Source: Gaoshiqia sediminis
Lineage (GTDB): Bacteria; Bacteroidota; Bacteroidia; Bacteroidales; Prolixibacteraceae
Length of the DNA: 64,000 nt
Direction: 5' to 3'
Assembly: GCF_025907915.1 (NCBI RefSeq)
Contig: NZ_JAPAAF010000015.1
Span: 1-64,000 of the forward strand
A program made the translations under genes and the position numbers. The notes under the pieces were generated by a model. That model saw only the letters and a list, made by a program, of their open reading frames with translations. It made no database searches and was not told where the DNA came from. Shown one piece after another: positions 35,169 through 45,243 of the stretch. The stretch's first letter is position 1, and each line of letters starts with the position of its first letter.

Positions 35169-35651
35169 ATGAAATACATGTTAATCATCCTGGCGACAAT
35201 AGTCGCCAACTTCACTTTTGGGCAATCGAAGTCGGGAAAAGACACGTTGACTGCAAATCCAAATTACGACAAGGAATTAGCCCTCAAATTAGGCGCAGAC
35301 GAGTATGGAATGAAAAATTATTTTTTGGTTATTCTGAAAACAGGAACAGCTACCCTGACGGACAAAGAACGTATTAGCGAAAGTTTCAGGGGACATATGG
35401 ATAACATTAACCGGTTGGTTGACGCTGGTAAACTCATCGTAGCAGGACCCTTGGCTAAGAACGAAAACAATTACAGGGGCATCTTCATTTTGAATAATAT
35501 AAAATCGACCGAAGAGGCGAACGAATTGTTGCAAACCGACCCGGCCATAAAAAACGGGCTGCTGGACTATGAAATATTTACCTGGTATGGTTCGGCTGCA
35601 CTTCCTGAATACTTGCATTCTTCCGACAAAATTTGGAAATCAAAACCGTAA
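35169..35651 (+). CDS. Secreted YCII-related protein
   Basis: The 160-residue protein has a signal peptide (KYMLIILATIVANFTFGQ) and a YCII/ferredoxin-like domain. That domain includes YFLVILKTG, the HMDNINRLVDAGKLIVAGPL segment with the conserved His and Asp, and RGIFILNN. Cytosolic YciI proteins have dehalogenase/lyase-like folds; exported versions occur in Bacteroidota without a known role. It is not obviously part of the preceding island. Confidence 0.82.
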   Translation: MKYMLIILATIVANFTFGQSKSGKDTLTANPNYDKELALKLGADEYGMKNYFLVILKTGTATLTDKERISESFRGHMDNINRLVDAGKLIVAGPLAKNENNYRGIFILNNIKSTEEANELLQTDPAIKNGLLDYEIFTWYGSAALPEYLHSSDKIWKSKP

Positions 35652-35829
35652 AGATGATGATGGTCAAAGCGTCATCATCCAATGGTACAAAACCAACACA
35701 GGAATGCAGGCGCAACATGGGGCAATGGATGGACATGGTGAAGCAACAGAACGTTGCCAAACACGTTGAAATGGTAAGTTTCTGACAGAACAACACGAAC
35801 TTACTCCTGCTATTCCGAATCTGAAGTTT

Positions 35830-35837
35830 TATCTTTG
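35830..35837 (+). promoter_or_regulatory. Candidate -7 element (TATCTTTG)
   Basis: Fits TAnnTTTG, 37 bases before the start of the NtrC-type regulator gene. No convincing -33 element is seen. Confidence 0.45.
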
Positions 35838-35874
35838 TTGACGGACTGCCACAGAAAATGTATACTTTGCAGGT

Positions 35875-37224
35875 ATGAAACAAGGGAAAATTTTGGTGAT
35901 TGACGATGAAAACCAGCTACGGAAGGCGCTTTCGCGCATTATCGAGTTGGAAGGTTACGAGGTTTTTCAAAGCGAGAATGGGGTGAAAGGACTGAAAATC
36001 CTCGAAAAAGAAAAAGATATCCTGCTGGTGGTGTGCGATGTGAGGCTGCCCGATTTGAACGGGCTTCATTTGCTGACCACGATCAAACAAAATTATCCGG
36101 CCACCGAAGTTATCCTGCTGACGGCCTACGGCACCATCCACGACGGCGTGTTTGCCATGAAGCAAGGGGCTTTTGATTACATTACCAAGGGTGATGGCGA
36201 TGAGCAGATTATTGTAACCGTTGAAAAGGCGGTTGAAAAGGCCAAGTTGCAGCAGCGCATCTTTGAGTTGGAAAACAAGCTCGAAACGCGGTACAGCTTC
36301 GACCGCATTCTGGGACAGTCCAAAGCGATTCTGGAGGCCATGGAACTGGCCCGTAAAGTGGCCCCGATGGATTCTACTGTTCTGCTGGAAGGGGAAACCG
36401 GAACCGGCAAGGAACTCTTTGCCCAATCGATCCACAACGAAAGTCCCCGGCGAAACAAACCTTTTGTAGCCGTCAATTGCAGCGCCTTTCCCAAAGAACT
36501 GCTCGAATCCGAGATTTTCGGTCACCGCAAAGGGTCCTTCACCGGCGCGGTGTACGATAAAAAGGGCTTGTTTGAAGAGGCTAACGAAGGCACGCTGTTT
36601 TTGGATGAGATTGGCGAAATGCACCCCGACCTGCAAGCCAAACTGTTGCGCGTGCTCGAAGAGCAAACATTTACCCGCATTGGCGATACCCGACCCACAA
36701 AAGTGAATGTGCGGATTATTGCGGCCACCAATCGCGACCTGCTGAAAGAGGTAAGCCAGGAAAACTTCAGGCACGATTTGTATTACCGCCTTTCGGTGTT
36801 TAAAATCCAGATTCCGGCCCTGCGCGAACGAAAAGATGATATTCCCTTGCTGGTGGATTATTTTGTGAAGATTTATGCCGCCAAAACCAAGAAGAAAATT
36901 ACGGGTCCGTCTGCGGCGTTTCTGCAAAAGCTGGATGCCTTCGATTGGCCGGGAAATACCCGCGAGTTGAAAAACGTGATTGAACGGGCTGTCATCCTGA
37001 CCGACAGCAGCGAGCTGACACCCGATTTGCTTCCACTGGAAATCCGTCTGCCGGATGCCGGGGTAACACCCGACCAGTTTGGTACGCTTGAAAGTATCGA
37101 AAAGGCCCATATCCTGAGAATGTTGCAACATACCGGCGGCAATAAAACCAAAGCTGCCGAAAAACTGGGCATTGCTGTTCCAACGCTCTACCGCAAGCTC
37201 GAACAGTATGGCCTGTCCGATTGA
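35875..37224 (+). CDS. Sigma-54-dependent response regulator (NtrC family)
   Basis: The 449-residue protein has three domains. The receiver has Asp55 in [12 protein letters not shown]. The AAA+ activator domain has Walker A GETGTGKE near 173, a GSFTGA loop near 221 that contacts sigma-54, and Walker B FLDEIGE. The C-terminal Fis-type helix-turn-helix is [20 protein letters not shown]. All key residues are present. The histidine kinase gene follows 214 bases downstream and is the likely partner. Targets should have -24/-12 promoters; none was identified in the window. The candidate -7 element upstream suggests housekeeping transcription of the regulator itself. Confidence 0.95.
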   Translation: MKQGKILVIDDENQLRKALSRIIELEGYEVFQSENGVKGLKILEKEKDILLVVCDVRLPDLNGLHLLTTIKQNYPATEVILLTAYGTIHDGVFAMKQGAFDYITKGDGDEQIIVTVEKAVEKAKLQQRIFELENKLETRYSFDRILGQSKAILEAMELARKVAPMDSTVLLEGETGTGKELFAQSIHNESPRRNKPFVAVNCSAFPKELLESEIFGHRKGSFTGAVYDKKGLFEEANEGTLFLDEIGEMHPDLQAKLLRVLEEQTFTRIGDTRPTKVNVRIIAATNRDLLKEVSQENFRHDLYYRLSVFKIQIPALRERKDDIPLLVDYFVKIYAAKTKKKITGPSAAFLQKLDAFDWPGNTRELKNVIERAVILTDSSELTPDLLPLEIRLPDAGVTPDQFGTLESIEKAHILRMLQHTGGNKTKAAEKLGIAVPTLYRKLEQYGLSD

Positions 37225-37438
37225 TCCTAATAAAATGTAATGCTCCCCTTACAAATTGTTAGGGCGCTTCCGGGTTGTTCTATTCGCCATCAATTATTTT
37301 GGTTATTTATACTGTTGATCGATAAGTGTTTTGCCTGGCGTGGTGCTGTTTGGCAACTGGCGTGGCATGTTCTTGGTTTATTTGTTTTTGCACGGAGAAA
37401 CTGTTTTATTTTCGTGCATCCATTAATCTGAGGGCATC

Positions 37439-39286
37439 ATGATACGTGTAAGTTTAAAAAACAGGCTTTCCATTGGTTTCGGGCTTCTACTGCTGATGGT
37501 GGTGTTGCTTTGGGTTACCGGGGCGTATTTCATTTACAACCTGTCGAACCGGTCGGCTGCCATGCTGAAAGAGAACTACCAAACGGTGGAGTCAACGAAG
37601 TTCCTGATTCAGTCGCTGGATGATCTGGAAAATCAGCAATCGTATAATTTGTTAAGTTCTGCCGATAGCGTGGATGATAGTCGGTATCAGAGCAATTTGG
37701 CTGTTTTTCGCAAGAATCTGGAAGCGGTGAAAAACAACATCACCGAAGCGGGCGAGGCCGAAATGATTCGTGCGCTGGAAAACCATTTCAATCGGTATTT
37801 GGCGGTTTATGCCGATTTGCAGAATCAGGAAATTACTGGTCCCGGGGCGTTTCGGGAGCTGGTTGCCGCTTATACGGCAACGCGGAATCAAATTGTGGCC
37901 TTGTGGACACTGAACATGGATGCCATCAGCCATAAAAACAGCCTGCTGAAGAATACGGCCCACGGGGCTTTTGTCATCATGTCGGTGATTGGTACTTTTT
38001 GTTTTATCATCTCTGCACTGTTTTTTATTCAGTACCCGGGCTATATTTCCAAGCCCATAATTCAACTTACCCAAGGGATTAAAGAGATTGCCAACCGGAA
38101 TTATGAGCAGCGCCTTCAATTTAAATCGCACGATGAACTGGGCGAGTTGGCGCAGGCTTTTAATATGATGGCCGCCAAGCTCGATGAGTATGAACACAGC
38201 AATTTGTCGCAGCTCTTGTTCGAGAAGAAGCGGATTGATACGATCATCAACAATATGAAGGACGCCATCATCGGGCTCGACAACAGCAAACACATCATTT
38301 TCTCGAATGCCATTGCCTGCAAGATTCTGCAGATGACGCCAGGCGAACTTGTTGGCCGGCACGCTCCCGAGTTGGCTGTCAGGAATGAACTTTCGCGTCA
38401 GATTTTAAAAGAGGTTTGCGAAGAAAATCATCCGGCCAAAAAAGAATTCCACCCCATCAAAGTGGAGCAGGAAGGGACCCCCGGCTATTACACGCAGGAA
38501 ATTCTGGATGTGGTGCTGACTAAAACCGGGGAAGAGTCGCCGGTGAATGTCGGACGCGTCATCATCCTGAAAAATATTACCCACTTTTTTGAACAGGCCG
38601 AGGCGAAAACCAACTTCATTGCCACTATTTCGCACGAGTTGAAAACACCGATCGCCTCGCTCCGCCTAAACCTGAAGCTGCTGGATGACCCGCGGATCGG
38701 GGAACTGAACGAGGAACAGAAGAATATTATCCAGGCATTGAAAGAAGAAACCCGGAAAATGGCCGGTATCACGTCCGAGCTGCTCGATCTGGCGCAGGTG
38801 GAAACCGGAAATATTCCACTGAACCTGCAACCGGTGTTGCCCACTGAGATCATTCAGTACGTGAAAAACCCGGCTTTGAACCAAGCCCGCGAAAAGCATA
38901 TTTCGATCGATTTTTTGGTGGACGAGCCCTTGCCATACCTGCACTGCGACTCGGAAAAGACAGCCTGGGTGCTGTTGAACCTGGTCAACAATGCCATTCA
39001 GTATTCGCCGGAGAACACTCAGATACAGGTTGAGGTAAAGGCGGTGAACCAAACCGTTCGGTTTATGGTGCGCGACTCCGGCCCGGGCATCGAAGAGCAG
39101 TATCTGCAGCAGATTTTTGAAAAGTTCTTTCGTGTGCCCGGTTCAGGCCCTAAAGGAACCGGACTCGGGTTGGCCATTTCCAAAGAATTCATCACCAAAC
39201 AGTTCGGTGATATCTGGGTGGAGAGTGAACCCGGACAAGGAAGCCGGTTTTACTTCAGCATGCCGGTTTATAAAACCCCGTTTTAG
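37439..39286 (+). CDS. Sensor histidine kinase with HAMP and PAS domains (KinB-like)
   Basis: The 615-residue protein has an N-terminal membrane helix (about 12-34), an extracytoplasmic helical sensor of about 140 residues and a second helix near 178-200. A HAMP segment (KPIIQLTQGIKEIANRNYEQ), a PAS domain (DAIIGLDNSKHIIFSN) and HisKA (ISHELKTPIASL, His near 398) follow, then HATPase (NNAIQYSPENT, GTGLGLAISKEFI). It belongs with the sigma-54 regulator just upstream. The 214-base gap (37225..37438) contains only a short unsupported frame. Confidence 0.93.
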   Translation: MIRVSLKNRLSIGFGLLLLMVVLLWVTGAYFIYNLSNRSAAMLKENYQTVESTKFLIQSLDDLENQQSYNLLSSADSVDDSRYQSNLAVFRKNLEAVKNNITEAGEAEMIRALENHFNRYLAVYADLQNQEITGPGAFRELVAAYTATRNQIVALWTLNMDAISHKNSLLKNTAHGAFVIMSVIGTFCFIISALFFIQYPGYISKPIIQLTQGIKEIANRNYEQRLQFKSHDELGELAQAFNMMAAKLDEYEHSNLSQLLFEKKRIDTIINNMKDAIIGLDNSKHIIFSNAIACKILQMTPGELVGRHAPELAVRNELSRQILKEVCEENHPAKKEFHPIKVEQEGTPGYYTQEILDVVLTKTGEESPVNVGRVIILKNITHFFEQAEAKTNFIATISHELKTPIASLRLNLKLLDDPRIGELNEEQKNIIQALKEETRKMAGITSELLDLAQVETGNIPLNLQPVLPTEIIQYVKNPALNQAREKHISIDFLVDEPLPYLHCDSEKTAWVLLNLVNNAIQYSPENTQIQVEVKAVNQTVRFMVRDSGPGIEEQYLQQIFEKFFRVPGSGPKGTGLGLAISKEFITKQFGDIWVESEPGQGSRFYFSMPVYKTPF

Positions 39287-39364
39287 GTTGGCAGATGATG
39301 ATGGATTCAGTGAATGAATGGATGAAAAAAGTGATGTTGAAACGAAAGAATAAAGAAAGAGGGC

Positions 39365-40801
39365 ATGAATTTTAAAGTTGTTTTTCACTTGTTGATGCGG
39401 ATTTTGCTGATTGCGGCGATTGCCTTGGGAAGCTGCATTCCGGTGGCCCTGATTTACGGTGAGCTTATTTCTCCCTTTGTGTTTACCGCATTTATCGCCC
39501 TGTTTGCTGCCGGTTTGTTGTATGCCCTGGGGGGAAGGCACGAGATTGATACCTTTTCGCGACGCGAAGCTTATCTGTCGGTTTCGTTGTCGTGGCTTTT
39601 TATTTCGCTGGTTGGGGCTTTGCCTTTTCTGTTCAGCCAGGCCATTCCTTCGTTTACCGATGCTTTTTTTGAGTCGGTCTCCGGCTTCACCACCACCGGG
39701 TCCTCCATTCTTGCGGATATCGAAAGCTTGCCAAAATCGATCCTGTACTGGCGGAGCATGACGCACTGGATTGGCGGCCTGGGGATTATTGTGTTGGTCA
39801 TTGTGGTCATGCCTTCTTTGAATATCGGGGGGTACAATCTGTTTACGCTCGAATCGTCGTTTCAGGAAAAAATACATCCGCGGATTAAGTCGGTGGGGCT
39901 TCGGCTGTTGTACATCTATTTGCTGCTTACCCTGTTCGAGGTCGTTTTCCTGTTATTGGGGGGGATGAACCTGTACGAGAGTGTTTGCCACGCTTACGGA
40001 ACAGTAGCTACAGGTGGTTTCTCTCCGAAAAATACCAGCCTGGCCGGATATTCGCCCTACATTCAGTATGTGGTCACGGTTTTTATGGTGCTTTCGGGAA
40101 CCAACTTTGTCATCCATTATTATGCGGTGAAGCGCGAATTCAAAAAGATAAAACAAAACGAAGAACTGCGTTTTTATTTGGGGGTTATCCTGGTGGCCGG
40201 ACTCTTTGTTACGGCATTTCTGTATCTCCATACCGACCGCGACCTGGAACTGGCTTTCCGCGAATCCTTTTTTCAGGTAGTTTCCATTGTTACCTGTACC
40301 GGCTTTGCCACGGCCGATTATCTGCTGTGGCCTACTATTGGTTGGGTGGTGATTTTCTTTTTGATGTTTTTTGGAGGAAGCACGGGCTCAACAGCCGGGG
40401 GCATCAAGATGGCGCGTCACATGGTGGCCCTTAAAAATGTGACACATACCATTCGTACGCTCATTTCACCCAAGGCCGTCATCCCGTTGCGGATCAACCA
40501 GCGTTCGATCAGTTATGAGGACAATAACGGTATTTTGACCTTTATTCTGTGGTACTTGTTGCTGTTTTTGTTCGGAAGCTTGATCATGATTTTGTTGGGC
40601 TCCGATGTTGCTACTTCGGCCAGCTCGGTAGCCACGGCTATGGGTGGCATTGGCCCTGGCCTGGGAACGGTTGGTCCCGCAAGTAATTTTGCCCATCTGT
40701 CCGAACTTTCCAAAATTACCTTGACGGTGTTCATGATCTTGGGACGGCTTGAAATTTATACGGTCATCATGCTCTTTACCCCTTGGTTTTGGGAAAGCTG
40801 A
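39365..40801 (+). CDS. trkH: Potassium uptake protein, TrkH family
   Basis: The 478-residue membrane protein has the four P-loop repeats of TrkH/KtrB ion channels: SGFTTTGSS, GTVATGGFS, TCTGFATAD and MGGIGPGLG. Each supplies one selectivity-filter glycine. It forms the pore of a K+ uptake system that is normally gated by a TrkA/KtrA RCK subunit, but no trkA is present in this window. It lies 78 bases after the kinase gene in the same direction, so it may be part of that transcription unit. Confidence 0.93.
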   Translation: MNFKVVFHLLMRILLIAAIALGSCIPVALIYGELISPFVFTAFIALFAAGLLYALGGRHEIDTFSRREAYLSVSLSWLFISLVGALPFLFSQAIPSFTDAFFESVSGFTTTGSSILADIESLPKSILYWRSMTHWIGGLGIIVLVIVVMPSLNIGGYNLFTLESSFQEKIHPRIKSVGLRLLYIYLLLTLFEVVFLLLGGMNLYESVCHAYGTVATGGFSPKNTSLAGYSPYIQYVVTVFMVLSGTNFVIHYYAVKREFKKIKQNEELRFYLGVILVAGLFVTAFLYLHTDRDLELAFRESFFQVVSIVTCTGFATADYLLWPTIGWVVIFFLMFFGGSTGSTAGGIKMARHMVALKNVTHTIRTLISPKAVIPLRINQRSISYEDNNGILTFILWYLLLFLFGSLIMILLGSDVATSASSVATAMGGIGPGLGTVGPASNFAHLSELSKITLTVFMILGRLEIYTVIMLFTPWFWES

Positions 40802-40952
40802 TGCTGATTTGGGACTATTTAGAGAATAATAAATACCGGCGCATTCTTTTAGGTTTGGTTCAGGCATCTTTTGCTTAACATGGATTTAACCGGATTACCG
40901 TTTTTTTATACCTTGCTTATCCGTATTTTCGTGCCCTAAATAATCGAATCGT

Positions 40953-41912
40953 ATGCTGCTACAGGTTTTGCTTTTAGTTGGAGGTTTTGTGTTGTTGATT
41001 AAAGGGGCCGACTGGTTAATCACAGGCGCGTCGGCGCTCGGCAAGAAGTTCAATATTTCGGATTTGGCCATCGGGCTCACCATTGTTGCGTTTGGAACCT
41101 CGGCGCCCGAGCTGGTGGTGAATGCCATTGCTTCGTTTAACGATAAGCCCGATTTGGTTTTTGGGAATGTGATCGGCAGCAATAACATCAATCTGTTTGT
41201 TATTCTTGGTATTACGGGTTTGATTACGCCTCTGGCCGTAAAATCGAGTACGGCCTGGAAAGAAATTCCCATCTCGTTTGGGGCCATCATGGTGTTGTTT
41301 GTGCTGGCCAACGATTTTGCCTTCGATCATTCGTCTTTGCTTTCGCGCATCGACGGACTGCTCTTGATGGGCTTGTTCGTTTCCTTTTTATTTTATGTGT
41401 ATAAAGAAATTAAGTCGGATGTCATTCATGCCGATTTGCACCTTCAGCACTTGTCGAACCTGAAGATCGCTTTATTTATACTGATTGGCATTGGCGGTCT
41501 GGTGGGCGGTGGAAAGATGGTGATGACCGGCGCCGTTGAAATTGCCCGTATGCTGGGCGTGAGCGAAAAGATTATTGGCCTGACCATTGTTGCCCTGGGC
41601 ACTTCACTTCCGGAACTGATGACCTCGGTGGTGGCCGCGTTAAAAAAGAACGTTGATATTGCAGTCGGCAACATCATCGGATCCAATGTTTTCAATATTT
41701 TTCTGATCCTGTCGGTGAGCTCACTCATCCGGCCAATCAGCTTTCAAGCTTCGTTTAATACCGATTTGTATGTGTTGGCCGGGGGGACCTTGTTTTTGTT
41801 CCTGGCCATGTTTGCCGGGGGGCGCAAGCAACTCGACCGCTGGGAAGCTGCCATCCTCCTGCTGGCCTACCTCGCTTACACGTATTTGCTGATTCGGCAG
41901 GAAGTAGGGTAG
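40953..41912 (+). CDS. Calcium/sodium antiporter (YrbG-like, CaCA family)
   Basis: The 319-residue protein has about 10 helices in two inverted halves, each with the CaCA alpha-repeat: FGTSAPELVVNAIAS with GNVIGSNNINL in the first half, LGTSLPELMTSVVAA with GNIIGSNVFNI in the second. The acidic residue in each PE motif binds the cation. It should export Ca2+ in exchange for Na+ or H+. Together with trkH it makes a small cation-transport block. A CCCTGAA...TTCAGGG hairpin near 41960 lies between this gene and the convergent pssA. Confidence 0.92.
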   Translation: MLLQVLLLVGGFVLLIKGADWLITGASALGKKFNISDLAIGLTIVAFGTSAPELVVNAIASFNDKPDLVFGNVIGSNNINLFVILGITGLITPLAVKSSTAWKEIPISFGAIMVLFVLANDFAFDHSSLLSRIDGLLLMGLFVSFLFYVYKEIKSDVIHADLHLQHLSNLKIALFILIGIGGLVGGGKMVMTGAVEIARMLGVSEKIIGLTIVALGTSLPELMTSVVAALKKNVDIAVGNIIGSNVFNIFLILSVSSLIRPISFQASFNTDLYVLAGGTLFLFLAMFAGGRKQLDRWEAAILLLAYLAYTYLLIRQEVG

Positions 41913-42052
41913 GCGCAATTAGTTTCGTGTCAGCGCTATACGGTTTTGCTGGTGTAACCCTGAACTTGTTTCAGGGCCTCATCGATAAGGAGGTACCGAT
42001 CCGGCAGTTGCCTGACGGTATGACGCTATGGCAAGAGTACGGCGACACGTGA

Positions 42053-42799
42053 TCAAGCTGCCAGTTTCGAAACAACGGCGATCAGGATATAGCTGATGAT
42101 GATCAGCGGAAAGGCATATAATTTCAGCAAAATCAAAAGAACGATACAGAGTCCGGCAAACAGGAAGCGGACTTGGTTGCCCTGCCATTTCAGGTGCTTG
42201 ACTTTCATCGAAAACATGGGCAGCTCCGAAATCATCAAGGCAGATAGCAGGACCATGATGGTGAGCAAATTAAAACGGCTCAGGATGATTTTGCTGATGG
42301 CCGGGTGATTCCCCAATTCCACAACCAGGGCCAGTGATGCGTAGAACAAGGCGTTGGCCGGAATGGGCAGGCCCAGGAAGTTGTCGCTTTGCCGGGTGTC
42401 GAGGTTAAATTTGGCCAAACGAAAAGCCCCGGCAATGGGCACCAGTAATGCAGACAGCAGAAATACCCATTGTAAGGGCGATGCTTCAATCAGCGCCAGG
42501 GGCCGGATATTCTCAAACATGGCCAGTTGGAGAAGGCTCATCAGGATGGCGGCAGGAGCCAGTCCAAAGGATACCAGATCGGCCAGCGAATCGAGTTGCT
42601 TGCCAATTTCGGAATAGGCATGCAACAGGCGGGCTGCCATTCCGTCCAGAAAATCAAACACGGCAGCCGCAACAATGCAACAGGCGGCCCAGACCAGCTG
42701 CCCTTCAATGCCCAGGAAAACAGCCATGCTGCCGGCTGCCAGGTTCAGCGCCGTGATGAAGTTGGGCACCCAAAAAAAGTAACTGCTCAGCTTGTTCAT
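42053..42799 (-). CDS. pssA: CDP-diacylglycerol--serine O-phosphatidyltransferase
   Basis: This 248-residue integral membrane enzyme makes phosphatidylserine from CDP-diacylglycerol and serine. The CDP-alcohol transferase motif DG-x2-AR-x8-G-x3-D-x3-D is complete in DFLDGMAARLLHAYSEIG plus KQLDSLAD. Its ATG overlaps the psd stop codon by one base (TAATG), so the two are translationally coupled. The product is the substrate of Psd, and the precursor comes from CdsA upstream. Confidence 0.95.
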   Translation of the reverse strand: MNKLSSYFFWVPNFITALNLAAGSMAVFLGIEGQLVWAACCIVAAAVFDFLDGMAARLLHAYSEIGKQLDSLADLVSFGLAPAAILMSLLQLAMFENIRPLALIEASPLQWVFLLSALLVPIAGAFRLAKFNLDTRQSDNFLGLPIPANALFYASLALVVELGNHPAISKIILSRFNLLTIMVLLSALMISELPMFSMKVKHLKWQGNQVRFLFAGLCIVLLILLKLYAFPLIIISYILIAVVSKLAA

Positions 42800-43455
42800 T
42801 AGCTCAACTCTCCAATGATGGTTTGTGATCCGGTTACTTTTTGTCCCAGCTTGACATTCAATTTGGTGTCGGTAGGCAGGTACAGGTCAACGCGCGACCC
42901 GAAACGGATGAAACCCATTTCCAGATCCTGCGTAACGGCTTGTCCGGGTTTCAGGTAGTTGAGGATGCGGCGGGCCAGAGCGCCTGCAACCTGGGTGGCC
43001 ATAATTTCGCGCCCGTCGTTTAAGCGGATGGCCGTGCAGAAGCGTTCGTTCTCTTCGGCCGATTTATCTTTAAAAGCAGCGTAAAATTCACCTTCCTTGT
43101 GTTTCAAAAAAGTAACGGTTCCGGGTACAGGCACCCAGTTGATGTGTACGTTCAGCGGCGACATGAAAATGGAAACCTTCAGACAGCGGGTTTTCAGGTA
43201 ATCTTTTTCTTCGCATTCTTCAATGACACAGATCTTTCCGTCAGCCGGGCTTAAGATGAGCTTTTCGTCGGTCGTGACCGGCCGGTGTGGATAACGAAAA
43301 AACTGTAGCACCATTACCAGCATAACCAGCGTGCCCAGCGTAAGCAAGCTGCTGAAGAACGAGGTGGTGATAAACAACCAACCGATCAGGTTAAGGGCAA
43401 GCGCCACCCAAAGGGTGTTGCGGATAATTTTTTTTCCCGCGGGATGAAATCTCAT
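42799..43455 (-). CDS. psd: Phosphatidylserine decarboxylase proenzyme
   Basis: This 218-residue enzyme decarboxylates phosphatidylserine to phosphatidylethanolamine. It is the short form with two N-terminal membrane helices (about 12-50). Near the C-terminus MGFIRFGSRVDLYLP contains the Gly-Ser self-cleavage site that generates the pyruvoyl group. The gene has its own candidate promoter in the 114-base gap after cdsA and is followed at once by pssA. Confidence 0.95.
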   Translation of the reverse strand: MRFHPAGKKIIRNTLWVALALNLIGWLFITTSFFSSLLTLGTLVMLVMVLQFFRYPHRPVTTDEKLILSPADGKICVIEECEEKDYLKTRCLKVSIFMSPLNVHINWVPVPGTVTFLKHKEGEFYAAFKDKSAEENERFCTAIRLNDGREIMATQVAGALARRILNYLKPGQAVTQDLEMGFIRFGSRVDLYLPTDTKLNVKLGQKVTGSQTIIGELS

Positions 43456-43475
43456 GGTTTTATTTTTTACGGGTG

Positions 43476-43483
43476 CAAAAGTA
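43476..43483 (-). promoter_or_regulatory. Candidate -7 element (TACTTTTG) of psd-pssA
   Basis: On the minus strand this fits TAnnTTTG and lies about 20 bases before the psd start, in the only sizeable gap of this gene block. Confidence 0.45.
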
Positions 43484-43569
43484 CTGAATTTTACGTTCAG
43501 AATCAGGGATTGTTCGGGCTAAATTTCCGGTTTCCGAATTCGGCAACGAGAGCTCGTGCGTAGAGTTGG

Positions 43570-44388
43570 TTAGAAACCAACGACAACTTTGAGGTAGAAC
43601 ACAAAAACGGGGATGGCAAACAGCAGTGAGTCGAAACGGTCGAGCAGGCCGCCATGGCCGGGGAAACAGTTCCCGCTGTCTTTCCTGCCAAACTGGCGCT
43701 TCAGCATCGACTCGGACAGGTCGCCAAAGGTGGAAGCTACCACGGTGAAAAAGGCAATGACCAGCCAGTGGGGCAGGCTGATGGCTGGAATGTAAATAGA
43801 CAGCACGTAGGCTGCACCCAGCGCTAATAAGGTGCCGCCAATGGCTCCTTCCCATGATTTTTTAGGTGAAATTCGTTCAAACAGGCGGTGTTTGCCAAAG
43901 CTTACGCCAAACAGGTAGGCTCCCGAATCGTACATCCAAATGATAATCAGCAGGGCAATCATCAGCTTGGGTGAATAGGTTCCGGCTGAATCAAAAACCA
44001 AAAAGTTTCCCAGACTGAAAGGCACGGCCACATAAAAGATGCCGGTGATGGTGGTGGTGATATTTTGTAGTGAAACCTCGCTCTGCCGGTACATTTCAGC
44101 CATGAAAACCAGCAGAAGCAACGGGAAAATTAGCAGGTATAAGACCGGTGACAACTTGCCGGATGCGATCAAAAAGGAAAGAATGAAGGTGAGGCCGCCA
44201 ATCGACAGCCCAAGGATACGGTTTGGCCGTAATCCCGCAGTGGCCGGGAGTCCGTAAAACTCGGTCAGGCATCCCAGCAGCAGCACAACAAACAAGCCTG
44301 CAAATGTAAATTTACTTAGCAACAGACTCCCAAGGATGGCAGCAACCAATACAATTCCGGTCAGCGAGCGCGTGATCAGGTTCTTCAA
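43570..44388 (-). CDS. cdsA: Phosphatidate cytidylyltransferase
   Basis: This 272-residue polytopic membrane enzyme makes CDP-diacylglycerol from phosphatidate and CTP. The signature S-x8-KR-x3-KD-x-G...PGHGG-x2-DR-x-DS is present in DLSESMLKRQFGRKDSG and FPGHGGLLDRFDS. The start is a TTG at 44388 whose last two bases belong to the stop codon of the preceding DUF2007 gene (TTGA), implying coupled translation. The first residues, KNLITRSLTGIVL, fit the family. Confidence 0.94.
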   Translation of the reverse strand: MKNLITRSLTGIVLVAAILGSLLLSKFTFAGLFVVLLLGCLTEFYGLPATAGLRPNRILGLSIGGLTFILSFLIASGKLSPVLYLLIFPLLLLVFMAEMYRQSEVSLQNITTTITGIFYVAVPFSLGNFLVFDSAGTYSPKLMIALLIIIWMYDSGAYLFGVSFGKHRLFERISPKKSWEGAIGGTLLALGAAYVLSIYIPAISLPHWLVIAFFTVVASTFGDLSESMLKRQFGRKDSGNCFPGHGGLLDRFDSLLFAIPVFVFYLKVVVGF

Positions 44389-44591
44389 TGCTTCAGCTTT
44401 TTGAGTATTTCCAGGGCCAGTTCCTGGTCATCTTTTTGGACATAAACTTCGATCTCACCTATCGATGGGATCATGGAATCATGTTGGTTCAGCACCACAC
44501 AGCGAAGGTCATTGTCCTCCAGAATCTCCCGGGCAATTTCAGCCTGAAACGTTTCGGCAGTGGTAAAAACCAGTACAAAATCTTCTTCCAT
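44385..44591 (-). CDS. DUF2007 family small protein
   Basis: The 68-residue protein has the ferredoxin-like DUF2007 pattern: VLVFTTAETFQAEIAREILE, a central DNDLRCVVLNQHDS and a closing EIEVYVQKDDQELALEIL. The family is annotated as putative signal-transducing proteins with no proven role. It is packed between lutC (9 bases) and cdsA (overlapping). Confidence 0.85.
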   Translation of the reverse strand: MEEDFVLVFTTAETFQAEIAREILEDNDLRCVVLNQHDSMIPSIGEIEVYVQKDDQELALEILKKLKH

Positions 44592-44600
44592 TTGGTTAGA

Positions 44601-45233
44601 TTAAAACGGTTCGTCACATAAAAGTACGAATAATTTTTTGGGCCCGTGCATGCCCATCACCAGCGTTTTTTCGATGTCAGCCGTGCGGCTGGGGCCAGTG
44701 ATGTTGGTGACCATGGAGGGCAGGTTCCCGTTATATTTCTGCTGCAACTGTTCCAGGGCATCATCCAGATGGGCGACAAGCTGGTTTTTGTGAGCCACTA
44801 CCAGGTGGGTTTCCGGGAAAACATGCAACCTTCGGCCCGAAGCACCTGCTGAGCTGACCATCACCGAGCCCAAATGGGCCACCAGAAACTCGCAGGGTGT
44901 GATGCCGGCCTGTAACTGGATGAAATCCTCAGCATCGTTTTGAAAGGCTACTTGGCCCTTCAGTGCCTGCTGTAAAACCGGGTCGGAACAAAAAATCCGT
45001 TCCAGGTTTTCTTCAGCGGCCAGTTGCTTGATCAGGGCCACGGCTTCCTGCAGGTTTTTGGGACGAAGGACTTTTCCGGCAACCAGTTCCAGGTTTTCCT
45101 GAAACCAGTCTGCCAGGCTTTTATCCGTTTGCAAATAAATAGGCGCTTCAAAATCCGGCTGAGCCGCAGTTGGTGCGTTTCTTTTTTCTGCGGCCTTCTT
45201 CAGTCGGCCAAGTATGTTTTCCCGCGATGACAT
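44601..45233 (-). CDS. lutC: LUD-domain protein (LutC/YkgG-like)
   Basis: From ATG 45233 the 210-residue protein starts SSRENILGRLKKA, as LutC proteins do, and ends with the LUD strand pattern ITGPSRTADIEKTLVMGMHGP plus KKLFVLL. LutC belongs to the LutABC lactate-utilisation complex, but lutA and lutB are absent here. Single lutC copies beside ftsH are common in Bacteroidota, so the role may differ. A longer frame that overlaps the end of ftsH is rejected. Confidence 0.85.
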   Translation of the reverse strand: MSSRENILGRLKKAAEKRNAPTAAQPDFEAPIYLQTDKSLADWFQENLELVAGKVLRPKNLQEAVALIKQLAAEENLERIFCSDPVLQQALKGQVAFQNDAEDFIQLQAGITPCEFLVAHLGSVMVSSAGASGRRLHVFPETHLVVAHKNQLVAHLDDALEQLQQKYNGNLPSMVTNITGPSRTADIEKTLVMGMHGPKKLFVLLCDEPF

Positions 45234-45243
45234 AGGCGTCGGT

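Noticed and set aside
35917-37131. 404-codon open frame on the minus strand
   Set aside because: Antisense to the sigma-54 regulator, which shows all expected motifs; the antisense product has none.
37240-37431. 63-codon hydrophobic frame between the NtrC-type regulator and its kinase
   Set aside because: Composition is Trp/Cys-rich with no clear topology or family; the gap is better read as a non-coding leader of the kinase gene.
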